From: Gyromitra esculenta
Taxonomy: Eukaryota > Ascomycota > Pezizomycetes > Pezizales > Discinaceae
Length of the DNA stretch: 64,000 nucleotides
Direction of reading: 5' to 3'
NCBI GenBank assembly: GCA_038503075.1
Contig: JBCAML010000001.1
Span: 3,100,001 to 3,164,000 of the forward strand
Part shown: positions 33,475 to 46,827 of the stretch, piece by piece
Layout of the letters: the number at the start of each line of letters is the position of its first letter
How positions within the stretch are numbered: position 1 is the stretch's first letter
The notes under the pieces: model-generated
The model's database searches: none
Told to the model about the DNA's origin: nothing
The model's input: only the letters and a program-made list of their open reading frames with translations
Made by a program: the position numbers and the translations under genes

Positions 33475-36400
33475 AGTGATGGGTTGTAATCATAAAACTA
33501 TTATTCGAATGCTTAGTAACCGAATGCACTTACGTTATTTTCAATTAATCTTGCGCATGCCTAGTTCGTCCTTATTGTGCTTCGTGGGTGTAGGCGGATA
33601 GTTAGGGGGGTATTGCATTTATCCACTAATTTGGCGTACAGGTAGGGTACAATATACGTACTTGGTATACGCTGTATGCTATAACTACAACACATACTCA
33701 TATCATTCACTAGAAACAAGGTGGAGTTTAAACCTTAGATTGATAAATTTGAGTATAACAAATAGTAATTTATTGTAGGGAATCCATAGTTCCTAAAATC
33801 ACTCTGGTCATATACGTACGTATACTCGATTAAAGGAGCTCGAGAGGCGTTGATCGCGGATGAATTTCTGTTCGAGCCTAGGAACTCTTACAGAGTTAAT
33901 AGCTATAGGCACATGTACATGTAAAATATAAACTAATCATGATGTATGTACCCTAGATACATCTAAAGATACTTTTGCTTCCTCTTCAATTTAGGATTGG
34001 GCGAAATTAAATAAATGTAAATCGATGATGAGCGATGAGCTGTTGGTAGCGTGTGATGTCGGGATGCGTGGGGCGTAACTACATGTATATATATAATTAT
34101 ATATAAGGGGGAAGGTTTATCTAACACCGTTTGGGAAATCATTGACCATTCTCATATATTTTTTACACTGGTAAATGCATAGGCACACACTACAGCACGA
34201 AAGGGGCGGTAAATTTGCTACACATTTTCAAAGAAAAAAAATAGAAAAAAACTCGGAACGCTACCGTATCTCTTGAGTTGGATCTTGAGCCACTGTGACA
34301 TTTAATTGAACACCTTGTCAATTTCATCCCCTTTCTGTACTATACGTACTCCGAATCTGGATATAGTTGCTCAAAATACAGCTTTAGATAAGGTCCACTA
34401 AGAGCCTCTAGCATTCGATACACATGTTCGCACCAAAATATTCCCTGTTTCCCACTACATATAATTATAAGGTTGCGGTTATTTGATCATGGATATCAGT
34501 GCTCGAAGGTACACATAATTCCAAGGCGACCAAGGTTTATGGGTAACGCAAAATGGCAGGGGTGAAATAAGCACATGGTTGGCCTAGTTAGTCATTTTAT
34601 CTCGTAAAAAAATATTCCCGGGATGAAGAGATAATAAAAGCAACTGTTTGAGAGATGGGGCAAGAGCAAACAGTACTTCAAACTTGTATTCGAATTTACC
34701 ATTAGCCTTCGATTTCAGCATCGAGAGAAATTCGTGCCCCCGATTGCAATTGCGCAAGCGCCGCTCGAGATTCTTGCCTCAGAGCTAGAGACGAACCTGG
34801 AGCCAAACTATGGTATCCATAGAAATACAAAGCTCATTATGTCTATAGCTAATAGTCCCTTCTATGTTGCTGAATATTTAAATTCAGTTATTCGAAACGC
34901 GACGCAGAAGCTGAGTGAATAAAGTAAAAGTTGTTTGATTAATCATGATTTATCACTCGGACTTAAAAACATATGTAACGCAGGATCTTGCTCCTGATTT
35001 CACGCGCTAGGGCCTACTCAATCAAAAAAAAAAGGGTACTGCATCGCAGTGATAAATACCAGCGCAGTCTTAGCTTACTGATTCGTGTTGTTTTTACTAG
35101 GTGTTCCAGATGAATTTGCGACGCTATATATACATGTATGTAGGTTAGAAGCACAGAGAGCTCCACCGCTTGGCCGCCAAATTCTCTGATGCCAGTGTGC
35201 ACATGCCCACACCCATATGAAGCGATAAAAGCAAATGTAGAGTACATTGTGCAAGAAAAGATTATTAGGTAGCTTTCACGATATGGCGTTGTGTAAAGAG
35301 AATCCATGTTTTCTGAGGTTTGTTCTCTGTCTGGCATGACGTCTGCTTCGGAACCTGCCACAACAACGCTGACGTCGTTTGTCACGGAAGCAGGTTTAAT
35401 GGTTAGTTTACCGGTGCTATTCTTGGTTCATTTTGATGATCCCTAAGTTTGGCATACCTCATTAAGTGGGGGCCTAAACAAACAAAATTACAGCTGACAT
35501 ACTCAAGGCTTTCAGTTTGGTTGTAAATATTCTTGATTAGCACGCGGTTGGGAGATATGGATTGATTTTCGTGAGGTTCCTGGTCGTCCTTATCCATAAT
35601 GTATGATAAACAAAGCTCGTGGTTCCCGCGATCTATAACTCATCCGTTAGATTCCTATACCCCAGCTCAGTTGGTGGTGTATGTACCTTCCCCTGATTTC
35701 CTGCGGAGTCCCATAGAACCTCTATGCCAAGGTAGATTGCGCCGATTCGGGCCGAATGATGTACAGACGTTGGATCGGATGTATGTACACTTGGCGCTGT
35801 GCGAGTTAGCGAAATCGTAGAACTTGATGGTATGGTGTACGTACGCTCTGAGATTGGTCGAGTTTCAATCCGCATTGTATCGGCATCCATCACAAAAGTA
35901 GTCTTACGATGGAACGTTGTGTAGCGCTTTAATGCCAAAACTTGAGTTGTCCAAGTGTCAAGTGCAATTCCTGTGCTAATTGCCGGTGTTAGTTTTAGAT
36001 AATTTTGAAGGTCCATCTGTGACTACTATGGTATGTACTCGAAGAATTTAGTCACAATGGCCCCACATCTACATATTTGGATACCGCAAAATACGTGTGT
36101 CCATGTCGCCATGTCTCGCATGCGCCACCCAGCTACCGAGTTGATCCTAATGCCTCGATGGAGGCTGAAGATAAAACGTCATGATCAATCGTAAGTGTCC
36201 ACAAGAGCACATGGTACACTTAATAGTACAAGTATCACGATCTAACCCCTTACATATATGCACTTGCCCTGTGTCGGAAAAATTATGTCCATATGCCATA
36301 GTTAGGATGCCTTGAGCACATACTGACATTTCGTAGGATGTAGTGCAGACCCATGGAACGGGCTGCTGGAGAGGTGTCGAGATGTTATATTTCGGGGCAG

Positions 36401-37112
36401 GGCTTTTTCTGGGAGCGACGTCCAACCCCGAGCGGGGAAATAGCTCCGACGTCCTAGGATTGACAGCGATGCCAGATAAATGCGGTATGTAGCGCAAGCA
36501 GGTGCCTATGGCGCATTCAAAGGACCTTTCTAGATTTCGAACCCACACCGCCCAGAAATTGGGAGATCGCTGCGAGTCGTTGGCGCCAGCAGAGAGATAC
36601 AGAGTGATGGAGGGGGCGATATCGCCTGGAAGGAGTACATAGACAAGCATAGGTAGCAAGCAAGCAAACAGGCGAGAGGGAAGGCGAAAAAAGGAAAAAA
36701 GAAAAAGTGAAAAACCCACCCAGATCCCTGTCTGCATCGATTCGACCGCCTTCTTCACAATGCAACACTTCAGGGTCCTCACGCGTGGCAGCAAGAATAT
36801 ATTTTCTCTTTGCTTTACGGATGCCTCACAGCTCTCAAGGGAGAAGCGAGGTGGTCAGTACTTAAGGCTTTAGTTACTTGGTTACTTGATTTTTTCTTTT
36901 CTTTTTTTAATATTTTAATTATACTTACCTTTTCTTCCCTCTTCCCTTCTTCCCTACGCCTATATTGATAATTGCAGGGCTGTGGTGGAGCTCAGACTTA
37001 ATTCTCTATTCGTTTCCCATCATCTCTCCGCATCTTCTATCTTGGGATAGCATAGGTCTAGGACATTTGTTCTTGTTTTGCCCCGCGCCCCTCCCCTAGC
37101 GCCACAGCAGCA
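33475..37112. other. Long gene-poor stretch between tRNA-Trp and the APH-like gene
   Basis: No gene can be supported with confidence. TACATGTA occurs near 33914, 34079 and 35131. A 215-codon open frame on the - strand at 36147-36794 is listed separately. The last 200 bases are pyrimidine-rich and probably promoter or leader of the gene at 37113. Confidence 0.45.
36147..36794 (-). CDS. Hypothetical 215-residue open frame, doubtful
   Basis: The longest open frame in this gap. It has one hydrophobic stretch near residues 27-55 (FSLFLFSFF ... LLPMLVYVLLPG), is Cys-rich near the C-terminus (CTIKCTMCSCGH) and has no recognisable domain. It may be the chance by-product of a pyrimidine/purine-rich region. 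Listed only because its length is above most chance frames here. Confidence 0.2.
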   Translation of the reverse strand: MLPRVRTLKCCIVKKAVESMQTGIWVGFSLFLFSFFRLPSRLFACLLPMLVYVLLPGDIAPSITLYLSAGANDSQRSPNFWAVWVRNLERSFECAIGTCLRYIPHLSGIAVNPRTSELFPRSGLDVAPRKSPAPKYNISTPLQQPVPWVCTTSYEMSVCAQGILTMAYGHNFSDTGQVHICKGLDRDTCTIKCTMCSCGHLRLIMTFYLQPPSRH

Positions 37113-39165
37113 ATGATGTCTAGCCAAGGTGGTGGAAAATCACAGAAACCAAGCACCATCTTCTGTCAACGACAGTTTAACCATCATCGCGGAGAAAATG
37201 CGGACTCAGGCTCTAGCAGCTTGATCAAAGACGTTAATGGCGATTTACAACGAGACGATCATCTCGCAAACCCGATCTCGCGTACGTTGCGTTCCCAGAA
37301 CTCCCCCCCCCCCGATCTCACATACGATATATCGCGTCTCCAACGTTCCGAGTGGGTGGATTTGGCCGCGTTAGCCTCGTGTGCAGCTTTAAAGCTGGGG
37401 AAGGAGAAATGTGTGGGAATAAGCGAGCTAGGTTCGAATCTCTGAGTGCTCCTATCTTTCGACGCTCCCTATTTATTATTATTTTGTATGCCGGTGTCGC
37501 CCAACTCCCTCATATGCAGCGATATGACAGCGGGAGCTATGCGGATCTCCTGCTGCCGTTATGTCCAACCACCTTTGACGATTACTTCCGTGTTCATGCG
37601 GCTCGGATCATTTCTCGAAATAACATGTTTCAAATATTCAATTGAGTGACTTACTTACCTTCCCTTGTGATACAGGTCGTGGCTCGCACAATTCCCTTTA
37701 TAGGCTTAAATTTTCAGATTCGACAGAATGTGCAGCTTCCATCTCGAATTCCCCTCCCCAATTCTTCAGTCAGCAGATAAAGCTTTCCGAAATCGCCACT
37801 ATGCAATATCTCTGTTCATCTCCCCTATACAATATACCGATTCCAAAAGTATTCGCATGGGATCTAAGCTTCAACAATCCTGTTGGGGCTCCATATGTTT
37901 TGCGAGAGGTGTCCCCGGGGAAGAACATGGCTGAGGATGGCAAGTTTTACCGACTAAGTTCCCAGGACAAAATGAAAGTTATCAAAGAGTTAGCCTTGGT
38001 ACAAGCAGAGCTCTCAAAACCATCCGAATTCGACAAGATTGGGAGCATATATCGCCAACAAGATGGCAAAGATGGGTTTTATGTTGGGGAGATTATTTCG
38101 GCAGCTTGTATGGGAGAAGACTACACTGGAGAAAGAGTTCCCTCTAAAGGGCCGTATTCAAGTATGCCAGAACTGTGGCAAGCCCATCTAGAACGGGAAA
38201 CCTTATTAGCAATCCATAATTGGTCATCACTATCGTCAGACTCAGCTATTTCATCTCAGTCACCACCATCCCTGGCAAATCCTCAACATTTTGGTGAAGT
38301 TCTCCAACTCCTTTCCGGGCTGACGAATTTGTTCACTCCACCTAAGGAGCTTGCCACTCTCTGCATTCACCACTCCGACCTGGCCATCCGGAATGTCCTC
38401 TTCGATGAGAAAACGCTCAAGATCACAGGGGTCATCGACTGGGAGTTTGCATGCGTTGTACCGTTAGTCATTACCGGAAGGTTCCCCAATGATCTTGGTT
38501 GGGAGGGAAACGAGTTTGCTCGCTCGCTAGGGAGACTTGGTGACAATGGTGAAGTCTGGAATCACCATTATTATGATTGGACGAGCCTAGAGGGTGTTAC
38601 CCCCCCCCGGCCTCCTCGCGTCTCTTCCCTATCCCTACTGGATTCCAACAACGCCTATGAAACAAGACAAATGGAAGACTACCTCACGAATCACTACACG
38701 ACTAGCATGACTAATTTTTCAGATGACTCTGGAGCACTGATGAATGAGCCGGAAATTCCATCGCCGCCATCGCCGCCATTACCTCCTCCACCAACGTCAA
38801 GAACAAGTCAAAGAGATCTTGACGTCCGTGCATCTCGCCTCGTGGAACTCTTCTACCTGAGGAAATACTACGCCTCATGCGTCGCATCCCGAGATTTTGC
38901 CCTTACTAGACTATTCATTGATTCAGTGGCCTATATCAAGTTCAACGAGTTAGTCATGGGAGGATGTGAGAAGTGGTTTTCGGGTGTAGAGTGGATTAGG
39001 GAGGTCTTTTGGAGATTGAAGTCTCTCGAGGAAACGCAGGTAGAAAGTTTGAGGAAAGGAAAAGCGGTGGTGAAAGTGCCAGAGATCTTTTCGGGGAAAG
39101 TTGAGCGGGGGGTTGTAGATCTAAGCAACTGGGAGGACAAATTTCAAAGGAAAACTTCGGTTTAA
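37113..39165 (+). CDS. APH/choline-kinase-fold phosphotransferase-like protein
   Basis: Two exons, 37113-37431 and 37676-39165, give 602 residues in frame. The junction rebuilds the nucleotide-binding start ISELG-RGSHNSLYRLKF, the strongest argument for this splice. The intron is long for the window (244 nt) and has an unusual GTTCGA donor with a good TACAG acceptor. Kinase-fold hallmarks are the catalytic loop HHSDLAIRN with Asp and Asn, and GVIDWEF, the Mg-binding Asp. A proline-rich loop (PSPPSPPLPPPP) lies near residue 470. Large fungal families of such proteins exist and few have known substrates; this does not imply drug resistance. The N-terminal 80 residues are low in complexity, so the true start could be further in. 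Confidence 0.78.
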
Positions 39166-41984
39166 GTTTTTGCTTTTAGATTATTTTGGGGTTTAGCGAT
39201 GGATCGATGAGATGGGTTTTATTAGGCATTTTTTCTTTCCTTTTTTTTATTTGGAAGCCTCGAATTTTGGGAAATGGATGGTGTTTAGATGGAATTTAGT
39301 ATTGAGCGGGGGGTATATGAGGGCATCACTCGTTGGACTAATGAATGAATTTGGTTGGTGGGTTCTTACGATGGGCATCGAAGGCGTTTTTGGGAGCATC
39401 GGATTTTTGTATGTTCTTAATCCTTCTCATTTTTCTGCTTTTCTTCTGATTGTGGGAGGAAAGCTGTCTTACCTAGAGAAAACGTGTTGTTTTGATTGCT
39501 TTTGTGCATTTTTGAGGCGTGTCTATGGTTTCTTGTTTTTGTATTTTGTTTGAGTTTCCCGGGGATTACAAAGTGCGCTGAGAACTGTAAATTAGTTGCT
39601 CCAGCATATAATACGACAATTTGGTGATTTTGGATTTTGGATTTACGTGTTTTAGGGATTAGAGACTTCAAAATCGAAATATCCGATCCTAATTCCCTTC
39701 ACAGGTCTCGGAGATGCCGGCTACTTTATCGATATAGGGAAATTGTTGTCACCAGCGATTTGGTCATTGGCCGTTTCAGCCTTTCGCAGGGTACTCTACG
39801 TTGCTCATCGCAGGATGCACTAAGGCGCAAGAAGTATTGGTACGGGAACACGGACCATGCTATGCATGTACTACTACCAATGAATTTTTTTTCCCTGCGG
39901 AGAATCTTGCAGATCCGAAGGACAACATATCTTCCGGAAAGACACATGCAGTATTTTCTGCTCAGTGAGTACCAGGGTCACCGATCATTGGAGGTCTTCG
40001 TCGACAGAATTCAGTCAATTGAGTTTGCAGTGCTAGCTGTGTAGAGGACTTGTGCACTGCTCAGGTAGATATAGCCCAAAGCTCTCTCCTATCATTTTAA
40101 GATATCATTTTCACATCTACAGACTAGAGTACATTCAGGTCTACTGCAGTAACACAACTAAAACCCCAGGCAAAGTACTCTAGTGGATTTGACACGTACA
40201 CCGACAGCGCTCTACATAGTTACTTCGGTCCGGTTTCCGCACCGGCGAGATGATCCCACAAGATATGACCAAAGATAGAGATAGGAAGAATTGCCCGCTC
40301 AGCTGCAATCTAAGAAAACGAAACAGTATTCTCTAACCCTGCATGCAAAACCTGGGCTATGTTTAATATCAGATCAGGACTGACTCAGTGACTCGTGGGC
40401 GTACCTGACGAGGTAGATAGCCGAATATGCATATGTGGGAAACTTCTGCGGCTCAGTGCTTCTGCAGGGTGCAGTCGATCGTTAAATATACGGACGAAAG
40501 CGGCACTCAACTACGGATAAAAGTTTTATCACTTGCCGGAAGGATATAGGCCCGAGGAAAGCTTGTCTTTTGCTCTACAGCCTTAAATTTGAATACACTC
40601 TATCTAAAGCGTGAACGCACGTCTTTTACAGAAGCACTCCTAGATCGAACGATGGAAACTAAAACTGGAAACGAAGAAGCTCGTGAGCAAAGGAAAGAAT
40701 AGACGCGTTCACTGTGTTCCTTCTATTCAGATGAGGAACAAACGGTTGATAAGAGCTGCGGGGTTTCATACCAGCCTTGTCTATAGATAACTGTGCTCAG
40801 CAGTCGTCCCACAAACGTATATATTGGTGAGCTGTCAAGAGAAAACCCTCGACAAACGTTTCATCCTAACGAAAACACCATTAGATGTGATCGACGTTAT
40901 ATGTTTTAGTTAGTGCACTTATCGGATGGCGTTAGCTTCTGTAGCTTCTACGAGTATTTTAGGACGTGCGGGGTACCAAGGCTCTGTTTGGCTGCCAACT
41001 TCTAGGGACTAGGGATCTGGCCACCACAAATGGCTCGTGACGTGGCATCATCCTTAAATAGGAGATTTACTCTAACTCACTTATTTACTGCTGAGTAAAT
41101 TTTTGCTATCGCTGGAGACAGTCATCAGAGGGTAAAACCGCGTGCCGAGTTTTTTTTCCTCTCGAAAAATGGGTGACAGTCTACAGCACTGCAGCTGCAT
41201 GCTAGGTGAAATTTATTTTTTAAAAGAAAGCGAAAGCTCTTTCTAAGATGCTAAAAAAATTTCAACCCGCCGTAATATGAACCCTACAGATTACATATAC
41301 AGCATATCTCCCATAAGAAGCCAATTTAGAATGTTTGAGCCCATCTCGAAGCCAGCGATAACGTGACAACGGATGTTATTTCAGTCACATGCGATTTCCC
41401 CCTCATGCTATGACTTTCCTCTACCCAGCGTGTTTCGCACCCTGAGGTTTTTGATGTCTTAAGTAGAAACCTAGCCAACGGGTAGAGCTAGGCGTCTCAA
41501 ATTTCCATTTTATTAACCCATTAGCTGATACATGTATTTTGCCTTAGTTAGGCGTCGAAAAATCGGTAAGCAGGAAAATCAATGAATGGAAAGAAGTTTA
41601 TACTGTAGACAGGTATCCGCTTTTGAATCAATCATTATTAGTCAAAAGTAGAAAGTGGCGTGGCACTGGAGCTTTCTTATCTTGGTCAAATTGAACTAAC
41701 GTCGACTTGATACATGTACTCAAGCTATAGCTGGAGTAACTAACTAATCGGAGGACACCTTATTTCGATAAGCTTAATTCTCCCGCTTGGGCGATTTGTT
41801 GGTGGTGCCATGGGTTCCGCAATATGTATTTCTTTCTTTCTACTTAGGGTGGCCGCATCCTGCACCACAAATTACTTTTCCTATCGAATTAAAATCTTCT
41901 ATATATCTTATCGAGTGATAAGCCGTGACTTTGATCAAACTTAGTCAACACCGGTGGATACTTCCGGTTCCATTATGCGGCTAC
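39166..41984. other. Gene-free stretch 3' of the APH-like gene
   Basis: No supported gene. T-rich 3' flank to about 39560, then AT-rich sequence. TACATGTA occurs near 41528 and 41710. Confidence 0.45.
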
Positions 41985-42175
41985 TATCGTATGTACTGTC
42001 GAAATACAACCTGCACATATCCTAGGCTAAACCCGGTATGGTACAAAATGTGGTAAAGGAGGATCTATTCCACCACTCTGAAGGTTGCTCTCTGCGTAAG
42101 TCGCGTAGTCTTGTCACCTAACCCAGACTTTTGTATGGGGCAGGTGCAGGTCGTATTTCGACAATACGTACGGTA
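41985..42175. mobile_element. 191-bp MITE, copy 2
   Basis: It has the same length and layout as 18920-19110, ends TATCGTATGTACTGTC and inverted TACCGTACGTATTGTC, and a matching interior (CTAGGCTAAACCCGG, GGAGGATCTATTCCACC). Scattered C/T and G/A differences distinguish the copies. Confidence 0.8.
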
Positions 42176-45100
42176 TAATATATAAGCTCAAAATCTAGAG
42201 AATTTCATTTGATGTTTCGTGTGGAGGAAAACGACAATAGGCTGATCTCAAGGGATAATGGCGTCCTATGGAGTTTGAGTATTGAATAAGTAAACAAAGC
42301 CGATGGCTCGTACCCAGTCGAGCCTAGGTTTGTACACCCCGATAACCACGAAAAACGCTTCAAGTAGGTTTAGCATTCTCACTCAAATATTAGCCTAGGT
42401 AGAATTCCGCGGGTTCAGCCCATTTTTAAAAATAATAATACGGGGCTACGGTTAGTATAAGAGACCTCGAAACTTTTCCAATTTCAGGTGTTGAATAGAA
42501 TGACTATTCGTGATGCTTAGTAAAGTAGTAAAGAGAAAACAGAATAGAAGAACGGGGGAAAGCCCCCATATATATAGTCACGGTCCTGATAGACCCATAT
42601 AAACCGGTTTATGGCGGGTTCTTTGGGCGCCGAATAGATCGGCCCGAGCAACCCCCATTAGTAGCGATGACATGCTACTAGGAAGCCTATAGCTACGAGT
42701 GATGTTATACGATTGTGCTCAGCATATATATGGATCTACTGTTTTCTTCTAAAGCCACAGTAAACGCTGTTATCTTGGGTTCTTAGCCATGCGCTCATAG
42801 GTGCCTGTCTCGGGATAGTAGTTTGATCCTCGAGCTTGATCATCTAGAAAATATGACTATATGGTACGTGCACTCTTGGATGTCGACCTCGATTTTAGGT
42901 CGAAATTCCAGCCTCTACAGAAAGTTAGGCAGTCCAAGAGAACTTGCAAAGTCTATCTATATAGTAATGAAGCTTTGCAAGTTTTTATAAGCCAAAGGCA
43001 TTAGTGGTTGTGGCGGAATAAAACCTCCCTTTTGGCTGTAAAAAAGGGAAAGTGGAACCATTCTTATAAATACCATGATCGTGATCAAATATACGTAGAG
43101 AACAATGTTATTAAATCATACATTCAGAGGTTAAACTAGATACCCATAGTTATTAGGGGCTCAGGGGCTTAGAAAATATCTCTTGAAAAGCGCTGATGAC
43201 AGATACACCCAAGTTATATTTTTTTCTTGAAAAACAGTCTGGTGTTTGGCACATTTGGCACATTTGGTAAGACATAGGCGTTCCACATGCCAATTTCATT
43301 AGTCTACATTTACCAATGCCTGCGCCATATATAGAATTAAATGTGCCTAATAAATTTTTTTAAAAAAAGGTATGGATAAGAACAAGTAACAGAAATTAAG
43401 GTGGTACAGAAGGCAGATTCGAAATCGAGATTTTGAGACCAACTCCTTTGATAATGCTTTTGACGAATTTGTGTAGTTTATTAATATTGAGACCTAGCTA
43501 TAGGCCCTCGCTGTATCAGGCCTATTACAAAGAATAATCGTTACACATCGCTTCGTGGCGAGATTTAACAGAAATTTTTTATTGAACTAGAAAACGAAAT
43601 TGATTGGGTCGGGCTGTAAGGGAATATGGAATCGGATTCTATTTTTAGATGAGAGTGATCTCTGATGACTTTGAGCTTACACGGAGATAACGAGGGGTTT
43701 TTGGTGCCGGTATGTCGGGTCGTTACTACATGTATATACATAATATATTTCCGCTTGTTTGTCGCGTGCATGTAGATCATACAAATCAAGAATTAGCTGA
43801 GCTAGCTATATTAATTCTAACTTCAAATCACGTGATAAATGGGAAGTCCTTCGGTCGACGGGATGTTCTCTGAGTGTTTCTGAAAATTCAATAAATTTTG
43901 GCATGGAATTATAGACGTCTAACCGCCGTCATACCCAATAGATTGGTTTAGAATATAGATCTAGGCCCACGGGAAAGCACTTACAACATGAACACGTCTG
44001 GTCGCAAGACCTTACGCGAACTCAGCCACACGAAGCACCACAATAGGTGAAATTAGTAGGGAAGTGCCTCCAATCGTAGGCCCCACCTCAAGCTTAAATA
44101 AGTCCGACTGTCTTGTGATTGAATGTGGCTTTTTGATTATAAATCCCATGCAAGATAACTTTTCGACATTCTATCCTTCAAGAACCTCCCCCATAACCAT
44201 CAATGACACCCTTAGCTAGAAATATAGCATATTGAAAGATGCAAAAAACAATAATATAGTCTTATATTCAAGAAAAAAACAAAATACATGTAGTAACCCT
44301 CTTCTGATCTACAATCAGCTTTCCCACCTACACATCATATGCGAACCAAACGAACCAAACGACACCCCGTCTTAATACAAGGATGGTCCGCCCAAATATA
44401 AAAATGCGAGTTGGAAATGCGAGTTGGAGGTGTGATCAAAGCTTACTTCAAACTTCTTATCGTATAAGGTATTCCCTCCATAGACATCGCTTCCAAAGAC
44501 CTATCACTCAACCCCCATACGACCAAAATTTACTCCATCACCCAAACTACAAGGCAACTGTCTCGGCATGCTTAGCCGTAGAAAATATTCTAAGACATCG
44601 ACTTACTTTTCCCAAATAGACTAGGAAATCTCTATCAATACTCAAGCAGGGGATTCACAGATTGGTCTCTTCCTTATTTCGGAGATGAAATTCGAATTAT
44701 GTTTTGGAATACAGTCAGTAAATACACTACAAATGATGATACTCGATCATTATTCTAGAGAGCTCATAAGAGTATTAGACGTGCCTATAATGAAGTTTCC
44801 TTATATGAGAATATTTGGACAGAAAAATTATCGTTTACGTGGATGTTAATCGGTGAAAGGTTTGGCAATGGTAACAAGAGGGGTTAGGTTTAGTGGATAT
44901 CTCAACGAGAGGATCTTTTACAACACCAGGGATCAGAAAAAGAAAGCCAGATACTACGCAACTAGATAATGTTTGAACCTACTTTAGTTAATTCTACCCC
45001 AGTAAGGGATGATACCCTCGATACACTATATCCCAAGGCACTACAAAGGCTGCACAGGAACTGAAGAGATAAACCGTGTGATAATAGGGGGGTGGGAGAG

Positions 45101-45656
45101 AGCAATTGAATGATTGTGGGTCAAAAGAGCAGACGAGAGAGGATTTTCAAAAGGAGGGGGGGGTTTATACTTAAATCGTATTCGCTAGGTACGCGTATAA
45201 CAAATCCTTCGGGAAATTACGGTATATCACGCACTTTCAGTCATAATGAGGTGTTTTATGTTCAGGTCATGTGTACAAACCGCAACTAGATGAACTAAAC
45301 GCCCGCAAGCATCTGGCATCAAACAACCACTCCATACAAACGAAACCCTTAGAGAAGGAAGTATTCAGGCAAATGCATTTTGGCCACTTTTAGAAGGCTA
45401 TATACCGCACTCACGGCTTACTCAGCAAATCTCTCTCCGAGAGCCAATATAAGTTCATCGTCATAAGGTATGAGCTAAAGTTCGAATAGTTCTGTTATCG
45501 TAGGCTATCTCTGAACCAGATAGAACAATGAGTATACCAATCACAACAATTACGTATTTTTATACGAATAACCCCGCATCTACAATTCCATATATATCAT
45601 CAGCTCTCATCCATTCCCTTTCACCATCTTCCCAATCCTAGGCCAAGGGGGAAAAA
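42176..45656. other. Long AT-rich gene-free stretch
   Basis: No coding signal can be supported on either strand. A short direct repeat (AAATGCGAGTTGG twice, 44402-44427) and TACATGTA near 43727 and 44286 are seen. Confidence 0.45.
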
Positions 45657-46827
45657 TTACTTACCGATCTTCAATGAGCTCCCTGTTATAGATGACGACT
45701 TTGCCAAAAGTACGAAAGCATCTGCACACTCCTCAACCGTCGGCTTAATCCCACCATCCCGGTCAGTACTTTCATATTTCTCATCTCCTGAGGTACGTAC
45801 ACAAGTTTTCAACTTTGCTTTATCCTTCATAGCCTCTATCTTCCCTAACGGAAATTTCTGGCCCCACTCCGTGAGCAGCAAACCAGGTTGAATCTATTCA
45901 AGCGTCAGCACTCTCTATCCAAGTAGGGGAAAATCGGCTGGCAAAAGTGGGCTCACAGCATTAACACGAATCTTAGGCCCTTGGCTATCTGCAAGGCAAC
46001 GCATTAAGTGAAGCCCTGTATCCGTTAGACCCAGTCCTAGCGACAAACAATGAAATAAGTACCAGCCGCTTTAGAAACCGAGTATGCTATCGAACTCCCA
46101 GAGGGATTACTAGCCTATCGAGATAGCACATCCACATTAACAACCTATAAGGATCGAAACTAAGCAGGAAGAGAAGAGAGGATCCATCCATACAGCGATC
46201 GAAGAGGTAATTAACATAGATCCACCCTCCAAGTTCGCATTAAACGTAGGAAGTGCTGCACGGAGGAGGTGAAGATTCGCTTTAACGTTGATTGCCCAAC
46301 ACTATTTCTAATTAGTTAACCAACGCTATTTCACATGAAGTAGAGTAGTTACTTTATCCCAATCCTCCTCCTCAAGCGCATACAGATCCTCGAAATCCCC
46401 CATCTTCGTCCATCCCTAGTATTTTCAACCCATTAGTACACATCTCGTTCACCAAACAGGGAGTAACAAACACGAACCGCATTCGAGACAATAACATCTA
46501 ATCCACCAAGAGCTTCAATACTACGCTCAACAATACTCTTACAACCCTCATCCGTTGCCACATCCCTAGGCTAGCCATTAGCAACATCTCACTCCCGGTC
46601 TCACTCCACCCTTTAAAGTTACGAGAAACCCACCCTTGTAAAGTAATAACCTTGACACCCCATGTTTTCTTAACCTTTTCTGCCAATGCCTCAGCTCTAT
46701 CAGCGGCGGAAATATAGTTGATAACGACGTTACTTCCTTCAGCTGCGAAACGCTTGACTGTGGCCTCACCAAGACCGCGGGAACCGCCGGTTACAAGGAT
46801 ATTTTTGCCCTTAAGAGAGATTGACAT
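45657..46827 (-). CDS. Short-chain dehydrogenase/reductase in eight exons
   Basis: Exons on the - strand: 46827-46634, 46565-46478, 46415-46353, 46301-46194, 46114-46063, 46015-45957, 45893-45801 and 45743-45657. The seven introns are 47-79 nt, all GT-AG, giving 247 residues, the standard size for a classical SDR. Every core motif is intact: cofactor loop TGGSRGLG (about 14-21), LDVIVSNAG, the catalytic serine in LITSS, catalytic YSVSK, and PGLLLTEWG after it. The Arg/Ser after the glycine loop suggests NADPH. It may be an oxidoreductase of the 3-oxoacyl-ACP-reductase-like type; the substrate is unknown. Unspliced, only two short frames at the ends are visible, so it is easily mistaken for a pseudogene. 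The last exon could end slightly differently, because GTAAGT overlaps the stop. Confidence 0.85.

Noticed and set aside
45657..46827. SDR pseudogene with many frameshifts
   Set aside because: All breaks are resolved by short GT-AG introns, so it is called as an intact gene.
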